Shown here one piece after another: positions 54,540 through 64,000 of a stretch of 64,000 bases of DNA. Under the pieces are notes generated by a model that was given only the letters and a program-made list of their open reading frames with translations, did not search any database and was not told where the DNA came from. Every line of letters starts with the position of its first letter. The stretch's first letter is position 1. The stretch comes from Panulirus ornatus. Its lineage: Eukaryota > Arthropoda > Malacostraca > Decapoda > Palinuridae. The stretch spans positions 15,591,600 to 15,655,599 of the forward strand of contig NC_092250.1 of assembly GCF_036320965.1 (NCBI RefSeq), in the 5' to 3' direction. The translations under genes were made by a program, and so were the position numbers.

Positions 54540-54755
54540 ACTACAACCCTCCCCCTTCCTCGCTCCCATTCCTTCCACAACCCAACCTCCCCCTTCCTCC
54601 CTCCCATTCCTTCCACAACCCAACCTAACAACCCCAACCTCCCCCCTTCCTCGCTCCCATTCCTTCCACAACCCAACCTAACAACCCCAAGCTCCCCCTT
54701 CCTCGCTCCCATTCCTTCCACAACCCAACCTAACAAACCCCCTTCCCCCTTCCCT
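54540..54755. repeat. Short tandem repeat, about 50-bp unit
   Basis: Four units of ccccttcctcgctcccattc and cttccacaacccaacctaac, with aaccccaacct inserted in some. Confidence 0.9.
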
Positions 54756-54975
54756 CCATCACAACAATGACACCCCACACCATCTCTATTCGCCCCTCCA
54801 TCTACGTGCGCACCACTTCGCGCTCCCCCCCCCCATCACCACCCACTTCATGACGACACCACAGGTCAAACCCCCCACCCATTGACCTGATCAATACAAC
54901 TTATCTATTCGTGCTAGGACAATATAATGGATAGGGTGAGGGGGGTCAATACATTGGTTTCCCCCCCCTCGCTCA

Positions 54976-55153
54976 GTGTGTGTGTGTGTGTGTGTGTGTG
55001 TGCGTCGGTCCTGCAGTGCGTGCACTGGGGCCTGTGTGGCCTGTGGTGCGCGTGGTGTAAACCACACATGGTGTGTGGTGTGCATGGGAACACGGGTACA
55101 CCCACTACCTTTGGGCTACCTCGTGTGTACTGACATGACTGGAACAGATAAGG

Positions 55154-55234
<81 letters not shown>

Positions 55235-55259
55235 ACACACATACACACACACACACATA
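54976..55259. repeat. (GT)n and (CA)n microsatellites
   Basis: (GT)n at 54976-55002 and compound (CA)n with atatata at 55156-55259, ending at hammerhead-like copy G. Confidence 0.95.
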
Positions 55260-55410
55260 CAGCCAACTGACTGTTATATTTCTCTCTTGGGTCTCCCCTG
55301 ATGATGTGATTATTACACGAAAGTGCACTTGGGAACTTATCGTGTTCCATTTTCCCCGTGGACTCATAGGAATATACTTGATCACGCGCAAAATTGTGAT
55401 CCTTTCCAAC
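55260..55410 (+). mobile_element. Hammerhead-like short repeat, copy G
   Basis: Core CTGATGA at 55298-55304, GAAA, gtgcac, tt, ggga, then ccccgtggactcataggaat, atacttgatcacgcgcaaaa and ttgtgatcctttcc. It shows, together with copy A, that the repeat continues past the point where other copies enter (AT)n. Confidence 0.75.
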
Positions 55411-55469
55411 ATATACACATACACACACACACACACATATATATCACACACACACACACACACACACAC

Positions 55470-55915
55470 ATTAATTAATTACCTAGTTACAATTATGAAC
55501 ACCTCCCCTCCCCCAGTTATGTATTATCACATCCATGTAGTTTTAGCCCAATACGCCTCAATTCAATTATCCGTTCTTTATTCAATTATCATTTATCTAT
55601 AACACACACAAAAAAAATAAATAAACAGATATGACTTACTGGCATAACATTCACTTATTTCGTTTATCCGAAATTTACGGAGGCAATTCACGTTAATTAA
55701 TGGTTGCGTTAAGCCAGGGGGGGAGTGGGGGGGGGGGAAGGGGGAAGGGGGAAAGGCTCGCCAAAGCTTATGCGGTTAAGCTAGCTTAAGCTTGTGAGTT
55801 GGGATATATAGTCAGCCACGGCTTAACCCTCAGCTTTGACTCGTGGGGGTTGGGGGGGGGAATTTAAGCCCCCTCCTCCCCCCCCCTTCCCCCATTTAGT
55901 CAAACAGACCAACAA
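55470..55915. other. Spacer, no gene recognised
   Basis: AT-rich then G/C-homopolymer-rich. No supported frame. Confidence 0.5.
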
Positions 55916-55919
55916 AAAC

Positions 55920-56195
55920 AATATACAGACACTCATACGCCAATATATACGCTCATACGCCAATATACAGACACCCGTACGCCAATATACAGACACTCAT
56001 ACGCCAATATAAAGACACTCGTACGCCAATATACAGACACTCGTACGCCAATATACAGACACTCGTACGCCAATACACAGACATACGCCAATATACAGAC
56101 ACTCATACGCCAATATACAGACACTCATACGCCAATATACAGACACTCATACGCCAATATACAGACACCCGTACGCCAATATACAGACAGATACG
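55920..56195. repeat. 22-bp minisatellite
   Basis: About 12 units of acactcatacgccaatataca plus g, with tc/cg variants and a few deleted units. Confidence 0.95.
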
Positions 56196-56277
56196 TAAGC
56201 AGGAACGTAAAACGGGTTGGGTGTTCCATGCAACACTTCCTTTCCCTTTCCCGTGTCGCCTGCTGTAGTGTTGCTGG

Positions 56278-57212
56278 GATGGCGGACAGATAAGCACGAT
56301 GGAGGATAGATAAGAAGGATGGGGAATAGTTAAGAAGGATGGAGGATAGATAAGAAGGATGGGGAATAGATAAGAAGGATGGAGGATAGATAAGCACGAT
56401 GGGGAATAGATAAGAAGGATGGAGGATAGATAAGAAGGATGGAGGACAGATAAGAAGGATGGAGGATAGATAAGCACGATGGGGAATAGATAAGAAGGAT
56501 GGAGGATAGATAAACGATGGAGGATAGACAAGAAGGATGGAGGATCGATAAGAAGGATGGAGGATAGATAAGAAGGATGGAGGACAGACAAGAAGGATGG
56601 AGGATCAATAAGAAGGATGGAGGATAGATAAGCACGATGGGGAATAGATAAGAAGGATGGAGGATAGATAAACGATGGAGGATAGATAAGAAGGATGGAG
56701 GACAGACAAGAAGGATGGAGGATCGATAAGAAGGATGGAGGACAGACAAGAAGGATGGAGGATCAATAAGAAGGATGGAGGATAGATAAGCACGATGGGG
56801 AATAGATAAGAAGGATGGAGGGTAGATAAACGATGAAGGATAGATAAGAAGAATGGAGGATAGATAAGAGGGATGGAGGATAGATAAGAAGGATGGAGGA
56901 CTGACAAGAAGGATGGAGGATAGATAAACGATGGAGGACAGATGAGAAGGATGGAATACTGATAAGAAGGATGGAGGATAGATAAGAAGGATGGAGGATC
57001 GATAGGAAGGATGGAGGATCGATAAGAAGGATGGAGGATAGATAAGAAGGATGGAGGATCGATAGGAAGGATGGAGGATCGATAAGAAGGATGGAGGATA
57101 GATAAGAAGGATGGAGGACAGATAAGAAGGATGGAGGATAGACAAGAAGGATGGAGGATAGATAAGAAGGATGGAGGATAGACAAGAAGGATGGAGGATA
57201 GAGAAGAGGGAT
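56278..57212. repeat. 20-bp GATA-containing array
   Basis: About 46 units of gaaggatggaggatagataa with variants cacgatggggaa, gatcgata, gacagaca and 16-bp units (acgatggaggatagat). Minus-strand frames read SSILLIYPPSFLSILHP-type repeats and are not genes. Confidence 0.96.
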
Positions 57213-57593
57213 GGATCACGAACGTAGAGTCGTGGAACACATCAGAGACGTGTGGGTTCGTATCCCGAGGCCCAGGGTGAGTTTTCAATAACCCATTCCC
57301 TCCCTCTCGCTTTTTCCCTCCCAAAAGAAAAGTTACGTGGCTGATCTGGGTTCCGTGTTCAACCTCTCCCTTACATAGAAGGAGAGGGGGGAGGGGGTGA
57401 GAGGTGAGGGAAAGGGGGGGGGGGTCACGGAACGCGTGTCTTGGACGGGTCTTCCTCCACAGAGACATGGAGGGGGGGGGGGGGGGGGACTCACGACTCT
57501 CCCCCCAATAAAAATATAACACGGGGCCCCCCTCTTCAAGACGTCTTGGGTCGCGAGAGAGAGAAAGGGAAAGGGAGAGAGAGAGGGAGGGAG

Positions 57594-57626
<33 letters not shown>

Positions 57627-57765
57627 GCAGGCAGGTGGTGAGAGCCGTGGAGGCACCACTTGCCTCTCGTCGACCAGCAATTACCGAGGCATTTCCCCCC
57701 CCCCCCCCCCCTCGTGACAGGACACCGATACTACAGCTTCTGGTCCCCCCCTCCTTCCCTCCCAC
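57213..57765. other. Spacer with G and GA tracts
   Basis: G runs at about 57413-57424 and 57472-57489, (GA)n at 57597-57626, a C run at 57697-57712. No supported gene. Confidence 0.6.
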
Positions 57766-57767
57766 AT

Positions 57768-58038
57768 GATGGTGTGGGTCTGTCAGAGGGCTGGGCTACA
57801 TATTGTGGGTTTGGGAGGAAGTTGGGTCACATGGTGTGGGTCTGGAAGGGGGCTGGACTACATATTGTGGGTCTGGGAGGAAGCTGGGTCACATGGTGTG
57901 GGTCTGGAAGGGGGCTGGGCTACATGTTGTGGGTCTGGGAGGAAGCTGGGTCACATGGTGTGGGTCTGGAAGGGGGCTGGGCTACATGTTGTGGGTCTGG
58001 GAGGAAGCTGGGTCACATGGTGTGGGTCTGTCACAGGG
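57768..58038. repeat. 62-bp minisatellite abutting a LINE
   Basis: About 4.4 units of gtgtgggtctggaagggggc, tgggctacatgttgtgggtc, tgggaggaagctgggtcaca and tg (for example at 57841 and 57903). The last unit joins the truncated LINE at about 58040. Confidence 0.95.
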
Positions 58039-58039
58039 C

Positions 58040-59270
58040 CTGCGAAGTCAGTCAGTTGTTGTTCGCTGATGATACAGCGCTGGTGGCTGATTCGAGTGAG
58101 AAACTGTACAAGTTGGCGAGTGAGTTTGGAAAAGTGTGTGAAAGGAGAAAGTTGAGAGTAAATGTGAATAAGAGCAAGGTTATTAGGTTCAGGAGGATTG
58201 AGGGACAAGTTAAATGGCATGTAAGTTTAAACGGAGAAAAATTGGAGGAAGTGAAGTGTTTTGGATATCTGGGAGTGGACTTGGCAGCGAATGGAACCAT
58301 GGAAACGGAAGTGAGTCACAAGGTGGGGAAGGGGGCGAAGGTTCTCAGAGCGATGAAAAATGGTGTCTCGGAGACCAAAAATGGGTCTGTTTGAAGGAAT
58401 ATTACTTCCAACAACGTTATATGGTTGCGAGGCTTGGGCTATAGATAGGGTTGTGCGGAGGAGAATGATGTGATGGAAATGAAATGTTTGCGGACAATAA
58501 CAATATGTGGTGTGAGGTGGTTTGATCGGGTACGTAATGAAAGGGTAAGGGAGATGTGTGGAAATAAAGATTGTGGTTGAGAGAGCAGAAGAGGTTGTGT
58601 TGAAATGGTCTCGACATATGGAGAGAATGAGTGAAGAAAGATTGACAAAGAGGATATATGTGTCAGAGGAGGAGGGAACAAGAAGCGATAGACCAAACTG
58701 GAGGTGAGAGGATGGAGTGAAAAAGATTTTGAGCGATCGGGGTCTCAACACACAGGAGGGTGAGAGGCATGCAAGGAATAAAATCAACTGGAACGATGTG
58801 GTATACCGGGGTCGACGTGCTGTCAATTGACAACCAGGGTATATGAAACGTGTGGGGTAAACCATGAAAAGGTCTGTGGGGCCTGGATTTGGATAGGGAG
58901 CTGTGGTTTCGGTGCATTACACATGACAGCTAGAGACTGAGTGTGAACGAATGTGGCCTTTTTTATTTTTCTTTTTTTGTCTGTTTTCCTGGCACTACAT
59001 TGTTGAAGAAGGGGGTGGTGATGCTGTTTCCTGTGGGGCGGGGTAGCACCAGGAATGGATGAAGGCAAGCAAGTATGAATATGCAAATGTGAATATGTAC
59101 ATTATATATGTATATGTCTGTGTATGTGTATGTACATATTGAAATGTATATGTATGTATATGGGCGTGTACGTATATATATGTGTGTAAATGAGTGGATG
59201 GGCCATTCTTCGTCTGTTTCCTGGCGCTACCTCGCTGAGATCGGAGATGGCAATCACGTATAATAAAGTA

Positions 59271-59272
<2 letters not shown>
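58040..59272 (+). mobile_element. Family A LINE, diverged 5'-truncated copy
   Basis: Starts just before the RT active site (CEVSQLLFADDTALVADSSE) and continues through YLGVDLAANGT, a C-terminal region with frameshifts near 58360, 58470 and 58570, and the long 3' UTR (acatgacagctagagactga). Its terminus reads cgctacctcgctgagatcgg and agatggcaatcacgtataat, closer to the composite element tail than the other LINE copies are. More diverged than copies 3 and 4. Confidence 0.82.
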
Positions 59273-59347
<75 letters not shown>

Positions 59348-59425
59348 GAAGAAGAAGAAGAAGAACAAGAAGAAGAAGAAAAAGAAGAAGAAGAAGAACA
59401 ACAACAACAACAAGAACAACAACAA
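59273..59425. repeat. (AAT)n-(AAG)n-(AAC)n trinucleotide tract
   Basis: Directly extends the LINE tail (ataataataa, then aagaagaag, then aacaacaac), consistent with microsatellite growth from a LINE tail. Confidence 0.95.
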
Positions 59426-59509
59426 TGTTCCTTTAACTAACAGATGCCAAAGACTGAACACATACGTCGAAATCAGACACACAACAGATTGTTTGGGTCA
59501 CTAAAACGG

Positions 59510-60500
59510 AAGCAACATTATAAAGCGATCTCAAATGCCACGATGTGACGGTGGCGAGGCTGGTGCTAGGTCATCTTTCCCATCTGTTCCATGAAGTCCA
59601 GGCGATGGACAAGGGTAGCTGGAAGCGCACCAGCGCGTTCAGCGCCTTTTCGGTATGGAACGTTTACAAGGGACTGACTGTGACTGATCTTGGCTGCTCT
59701 TCTCTGCATTTTGTCTATCTAGTGTGGCCCTCAGTCGTGTAGCGGGCACGGAGGCATTGCTAAGCGAGAGGAGACAAGAGATGACGAGTGGGAGGAGAGA
59801 AGAAGAGACGCCTCTGGTGGGAAAGTCGTGCAAACGTGCTGGAAGCCTTAAGACTTAGGGACGCAAAGTGTCTTGAGTGCGCGAAGACTGTACGGGGCAA
59901 TAAGTGGAAGATCATCATAAGGGTGATGACGTGTTCCTTCCAGCTTCATCTGTCGTCCAAAAGTGACACTCAGAAGCTTGCTGGACTGAGAAATCTGAAC
60001 GGGGTTGGGATCTACCGAGGCAGAGGAGCGTGGGACGAAAAGAAAAAACCCCAAAAATTTGGAAACGTGGCTGATTCGCACAACTACAAGGGTCGTGGGT
60101 TTGGAAATATTAGTGCCGATGGTGGCAGATGTGCAGTTCTGGAGGACGATGAAGTCCGGGGGCAGCTGTTGCGTTACACGGGCGTTTAATTGTCGGGAAG
60201 GAGTGCGTCTGACTGGGAGGTGTACAAGAGAAAGCAGCAGGATGTCAATAGCACATCGAAGATAGCAGAGTCGTCGAAGTACTTCCATCGAGCATTAGCA
60301 TTTAAGGATGAGGATACACAAGGGCGTCATTCTTGTCCCCCGTCAGCATTTAAGGATCCACAAGGGCCTCATTCTTGTCCTCCCCTGCGGGACGCCACGG
60401 GTGAAGAGGGACTGGAAGGCGGAGATGGCCTCTGGGAAGAAGCGGGAAGGCCCCCTAACGACCAGCTCTTCAAGCCGTGGAAGGAGACCTCGCCCGCAGC
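59510..60500 (-). mobile_element. Jockey/CR1-type RT remnant (minus)
   Basis: Minus-strand translation across frames: LEELVVRGPSRFFPEA then FTRGVPQGRTRMRP (motif B, near 60375-60400), VQISQSSKLLSVTF near 59960-60000, and KMQRRAAKISHSQSLVNVPY near 59650-59720. The order VPQG, LLxVTF, MQRRA-K is that of jockey/CR1 RTs. Multiple frameshifts. A duplicated atttaaggat(ga) phrase occurs near 60300-60360. Confidence 0.55.
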
Positions 60501-60593
60501 CCAATGTTGATGATGATGAAACCTTGTTGTTCACATCAAAGTCCAAAGCTCTGGTGAGGGACAGAGAGGGTGAGCGCCGGGAAGAGGTACTGC

Positions 60594-60594
<1 letters not shown>

Positions 60595-60668
<74 letters not shown>

Positions 60669-60800
60669 GTGACAAGAGGTAGTCTGGAGCACCGAGCAGG
60701 CGGGTCTACGAGCTGGAAGACAGCGTCTACTTCAAGGTCGAGCGGGCGGGTCTACGAGCCGGAAGACTGCGTCTACTTCAAGGTCGAGCTCTGTGTCCAA
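60595..60800. repeat. (TC)n and a 48-bp duplication
   Basis: (TC)n at 60596-60666, then two units of gcgggtctacgagctggaag and actgcgtctacttcaaggtc at 60698-60789. Confidence 0.9.
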
Positions 60801-60899
60801 TTCGCTGTGCCTCGACTCTGCTCATTCACACTCGTAGAATCATGCCCTTCGGCGTGGGTCGAGTCCTTTCCCCTAACAGGATAGTGGAACAGAAGGGTG

Positions 60900-61411
60900 T
60901 CTACGAGGAAGAGGAAGGAAAAGACGATAGAGTGACACGTAAAAGGAACAGAAACAAAGGAAGAGGTGAAATCATCACCACACGGAGAGGCATAGAAACA
61001 ATGGGAAGAAAATGTAGATAAATGAAATCAAAAGAAAAAAATCACAACAGTTTTCAAGATTACAAATAATAAACCGATGATAAAATGATGAAGAAGAACC
61101 ACCTCCGTCAGGAATAAACCATAGATCATAAACCAAGAAGGAAACTATATAAACCTGTGACATCAATAAACCCGAGAGAAAATAACCATGAACCTATATC
61201 ATGAATAAACCACAAATTAAACCACGGGAACCTTATACAATGAAAAAAAAGCGTTGTTAAACCATGCGGAAACTAAACCATAAATAAACCAGTGACGAAA
61301 ATATGGACAATAAAAAAACGTATGTAAAACCAGAAAGAATTTACAGCCATCTTTGATCTCCACATCACACTGGTCCATTATAATTCCCCTGTGTATCTCA
61401 TCCACCCCAAG

Positions 61412-61475
<64 letters not shown>

Positions 61476-62045
61476 TCTCCGTAACACGTACCCCATTCAC
61501 TTTGCGTCCATTACGTATGAATCCTTTAACACTTTAGTTTATAATTGATAACATAACAGTATAAATGATGAGCGGACAAACACATCTTCAAAAGCGTGTG
61601 TTGTCACAATTATTCAGAGATAATACAATGTCTACACACTGAGAGGCCAGTTAATAATGCGTAAACATTAGAAGGTTTATTATTTGTCACTTTGATGAAG
61701 GTATAATCATCTTTCATTATGGAATCTAGAGGGAGAAAATTCTAAGCCTGCGTAAACATCTTATATTCTTACTATCGCTTAAAAATGAGTTAAGGATACA
61801 AAGTAAAATTCTTTTGAATAGTATGGACTTAAAATATAATGCTGTTGGTGATCTCGAGATTATAATCATTTGTATAATTTTTGTATTCAGTTATTCGTAA
61901 AGGTAATTAGTTGTTGTTTTCGTTTATATAATGTATTGTTGGTACTTTCCTTAGCAATATTCCAGTGTCGGATTGTAGAATTCCACAGTCATTACAGTTG
62001 TACTGGGCGCTTCTCTACTAGTCTTATTTTTCACTTATTATCGAT
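60900..62045. other. Spacer with (AT)n, no gene recognised
   Basis: Contains repeated ataaacca-type words near 61060-61300 and (AT)n at 61412-61473. The frames here have no domain. Confidence 0.5.
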
Positions 62046-62049
62046 AGGG

Positions 62050-62176
62050 AAAGGTGAACATCTGAGTTGTTTGTGGACCGAATGCTGTAAGCAGGATTCG
62101 AACCCATGCGCTCGACCCTGGGCGGCCCGTGAATGCATCATGGTCAGCCACGCTAACCGTTGCACCACGGAGGTCC
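62050..62176 (-). mobile_element. tRNA-derived SINE, second copy
   Basis: Minus strand: cctccgtggtgcaacggtta (A box region), gcgtggctgaccatgatgca, ttcacgggccgcccagggtc, B box gggttcgaatcctg, then ggtccacaaacaactcagat. The body after the B box matches the SINE at 36664-36792. The long insertion between A and B boxes and the shared body rule out a functional tRNA gene. Confidence 0.78.
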
Positions 62177-62298
62177 GAATGAATGGACTGATGTACAATA
62201 CAATAATGTTAATATTCAAATATCATACTGTAATCTGCATTACCTATTTATCAAACTGCAACCTACATGATCTATACATCATACCCTAAATCAAATGA

Positions 62299-62303
<5 letters not shown>

Positions 62304-62366
<63 letters not shown>
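62304..62366. repeat. (AT)n microsatellite
   Basis: About 31 AT units immediately 5' of a composite element. Confidence 0.95.
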
Positions 62367-62367
<1 letters not shown>

Positions 62368-62371
<4 letters not shown>

Positions 62372-62599
62372 GGGGATAGGGGAGAAAGAATACTTCCCAC
62401 GTATTCCCTGCGTGTCGTAGAAGGCGACTAAAAGGGGAGGGAGCGGGGGGCTGGAAATCCTCCCCTCTCACTTTTTTTTTTTTTTTTCCAAAAGAGGGAA
62501 CAGAGAAGGGGCCAGGCGAGGATATTCCCTCAAGGGCCCAGTCCTCTGTTCTCAACGCTACCTCGCTAATGCGGGAAATGGCGAATAGTATGAAAGAAA

Positions 62600-62602
<3 letters not shown>
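62368..62602 (+). mobile_element. Composite LINE-derivative, complete copy
   Basis: Same organisation as 44953-45205: head from family A 5' UTR, T run, middle gagggaacagagaaggggcc, and tail cgctacctcgctaatgcggg, aaatggcgaatagtatgaaa. It is bounded by (AT)n on both sides (62304-62366 and about 62603-62630). Confidence 0.82.
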
Positions 62603-62630
<28 letters not shown>

Positions 62631-62639
62631 CTCCCCGGC

Positions 62640-62860
62640 TCCTCTCCTCTCCCCCAGTCATTCATTCTCCCCAATCCCTCCTAACCTTCCCCAGCCACAC
62701 ATACTCCCCAGACCTTCCCACAAGCCACTCTCCCCATTCCCCAGCACCTCCCATGAACCACTTTTCCCCATTCTCCAGCCACACATACATTCATCACCCC
62801 ATCTCCTCCCATATGCCACTCTCCCCATTCCCCAGCCATACATATACTCACCACAGTGGG
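62640..62860. repeat. Degenerate ccccattccccagcc repeat
   Basis: Five or six diverged copies of ccccattccccagccacaca and catactc-type sequence. No gene. Confidence 0.7.
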
Positions 62861-62872
62861 CCCCTTCCCACT

Positions 62873-62941
<69 letters not shown>

Positions 62942-63057
62942 TTTTTCCCCTTCTGCAGCTGCTCGACTACTGCTGTGCACTTGTGCCCGTCCCCCCCCCC
63001 ACCCCTCCGAGCTCCTGCTGCACAATGGGGTTCACTGAACAAACACCCACTCATCTC

Positions 63058-63141
<84 letters not shown>

Positions 63142-63191
63142 ATGAGAGGGGAAGAGGGGGGGGATGGATGGGGCTCACGATGGGATGTAAG

Positions 63192-63256
<65 letters not shown>
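62873..63256. repeat. Alternating (TC)n, (AG)n, (TC)n tracts
   Basis: (TC)n 62874-62938, (AG)n 63060-63138 and (TC)n 63194-63255 in a 380-bp interval, separated by 121 and 55 bp. Perfect or nearly perfect dinucleotides. Confidence 0.97.
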
Positions 63257-63258
<2 letters not shown>

Positions 63259-63432
63259 CGACGCCTTGACAATTACAGTCAAATACCAGGGATACGAAGA
63301 GAAGAAAGAGAGAGAAAAAAAACATACATTTGACAAAGGAGAAGAAGAAAAAGAAGAAGGAGAAGAAGAAGACCAGACACAAAGGGATTTTGAAAGCAGG
63401 CCATTATTGAGTTCCACGAACTTGTAGAACAT

Positions 63433-63433
<1 letters not shown>

Positions 63434-63478
<45 letters not shown>
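63434..63478. repeat. (GT)n microsatellite
   Basis: About 22 GT units. Confidence 0.95.
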
Positions 63479-63479
<1 letters not shown>

Positions 63480-63783
63480 TGGTACAGGGTTAAGTGGCCT
63501 GCTGACTCGACCTTCTGTTACCCCCCTCCCAAAAGCTCTGGAAGACCTTGGCTGAGTACATAGGTGTTCGAACGGTGGGACCACCTCACCCTCAAGGCGT
63601 CTGGTCTTCTGATATCTTGCAGACATGACCCGACCCCCTCTGTGTACAGTGACCCACGCCCTTCTTCGAAGGTCTTAACATTAGCAGAGCCACAGGAAGG
63701 TAATTTCGCCACCATACTACATAGGGAAACCCAAAAAAGGCGTGATCAACAAATTTCATCCCTTTCCCCCGGGGGGAAATGTT

Positions 63784-63885
63784 GTAATCAACTGACTGCA
63801 TATCCTTTTTGTGTCTCCCCATGATGTATTATTACACGAAAGTGCATTTGGGGAACCTTTCGTGTTTGATTTCCCCGGGGATATG
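63784..63885 (+). mobile_element. Hammerhead-like short repeat, copy H (decayed)
   Basis: Recognisable from attattacacgaaagtgca and gggaacctttcgtgtttgat, but the core has changed (ccatgatgta instead of cctgatgatg) and the palindrome is broken (gtgcat). The region also has many single-base losses relative to other copies. Confidence 0.6.
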
Positions 63886-63889
63886 GGAA

Positions 63890-64000
63890 TGGTGCATTGC
63901 CATTGTACAAAAGGAAAAGGGGAAAAGAGTGAGTGCTAAAATTACGGGTATAAGTTTGTTGATATTCCTGGAAAATTTTAAAGGAGGGTTGATGGAGGGT
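63890..64000 (+). mobile_element. Family A RT fingers fragment, running off the window
   Basis: Reads gccattgtacaaaaggaaaa, then agagtgagtgctaaaatta and ttgttgatattcctgg, matching 4360-4440 of copy 3 with about one indel every 15-20 bases. That density of indels is higher than in any other copy and may reflect local sequencing or assembly quality. Confidence 0.7.

Noticed and set aside
53614..54628. 339-codon plus and 275-codon minus frames
   Set aside because: They pass through the 21-bp minisatellite, (TC)n and (GA)n tracts. No domain remains when repeats are removed.
59190..59504. Poly-Asn/poly-Lys frame
   Set aside because: Translation of the trinucleotide tract growing from the LINE tail.
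62050..62176. A functional tRNA gene on the minus strand
   Set aside because: A and B boxes are present but too far apart, there is no plausible anticodon arm or acceptor pairing, and the body continues into sequence shared with the 36.7-kb copy.
63518..63715. 65-codon minus frame with KTFEEGRGSLYTEGVG as a gene
   Set aside because: It lies in the low-quality-looking end of the window next to a repeat, with no recognisable family. It could be an exon or part of a repeat, and I cannot decide.

Overview
This is a repeat-dominated eukaryotic window. The single-copy gene is split by introns with consensus GT-AG sites, the non-LTR retrotransposons carry animal-type APE endonuclease and RT domains, and microsatellites and minisatellites are extremely dense. 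The retrotransposon families look like those of malacostracan, probably decapod, crustaceans; that placement is inference from repeat style, not from a marker gene.

The only conserved cellular gene I can support is a minus-strand homologue of LNX (Ligand of Numb-protein X), a PDZ-scaffold E3 ubiquitin ligase. Five exons between 39028 and 29857 join in consistent phase and encode 677 residues: PDZ1 (two exons), PDZ2 plus a long Ser/Gly-rich linker (one large exon), and PDZ3-PDZ4 (two exons) ending at a natural stop. The RING/zinc-finger N-terminus is not seen, so much of 39-64 kb is probably a very large upstream intron or 5' flank.

Layout. 1-10 kb: nested non-LTR remnants of at least three families, including copies of the dominant RTE-like family (family A). 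10.2-16.0 kb: head-to-tail run of antisense family A copies, one almost full length. 16-19 kb: AT-rich sequence and a second, decayed RTE-like family. 19-21.6 kb: a 0.5-kb repeat in two copies, one interrupted by the 3' end of another retrotransposon. 21.7-28 kb: tandem repeats of 167, 64-70, 20 and 34 bp. 29.8-39 kb: LNX exons with a MITE, a CR1-like remnant, a tRNA-derived SINE and minisatellites in the introns. 39.6-47.5 kb: alternating (AT)n tracts, a short dispersed repeat with a hammerhead-ribozyme-like core, a composite element sharing both ends with family A, and a young family A copy with a 504-codon open RT frame. 49.0-52.15 kb: a 3.1-kb CpG-rich 38-bp array, followed by many other VNTRs to 58 kb. 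58-64 kb: another family A copy, a decayed jockey-like RT, a second tRNA-SINE, another composite element and long alternating TC/AG tracts.

The most interesting material is the hammerhead-like repeat, its recurrent pairing with (AT)n and the composite element, and the composite itself, which looks like a non-autonomous derivative of family A. I saw no CRISPR, operon or prokaryotic system.
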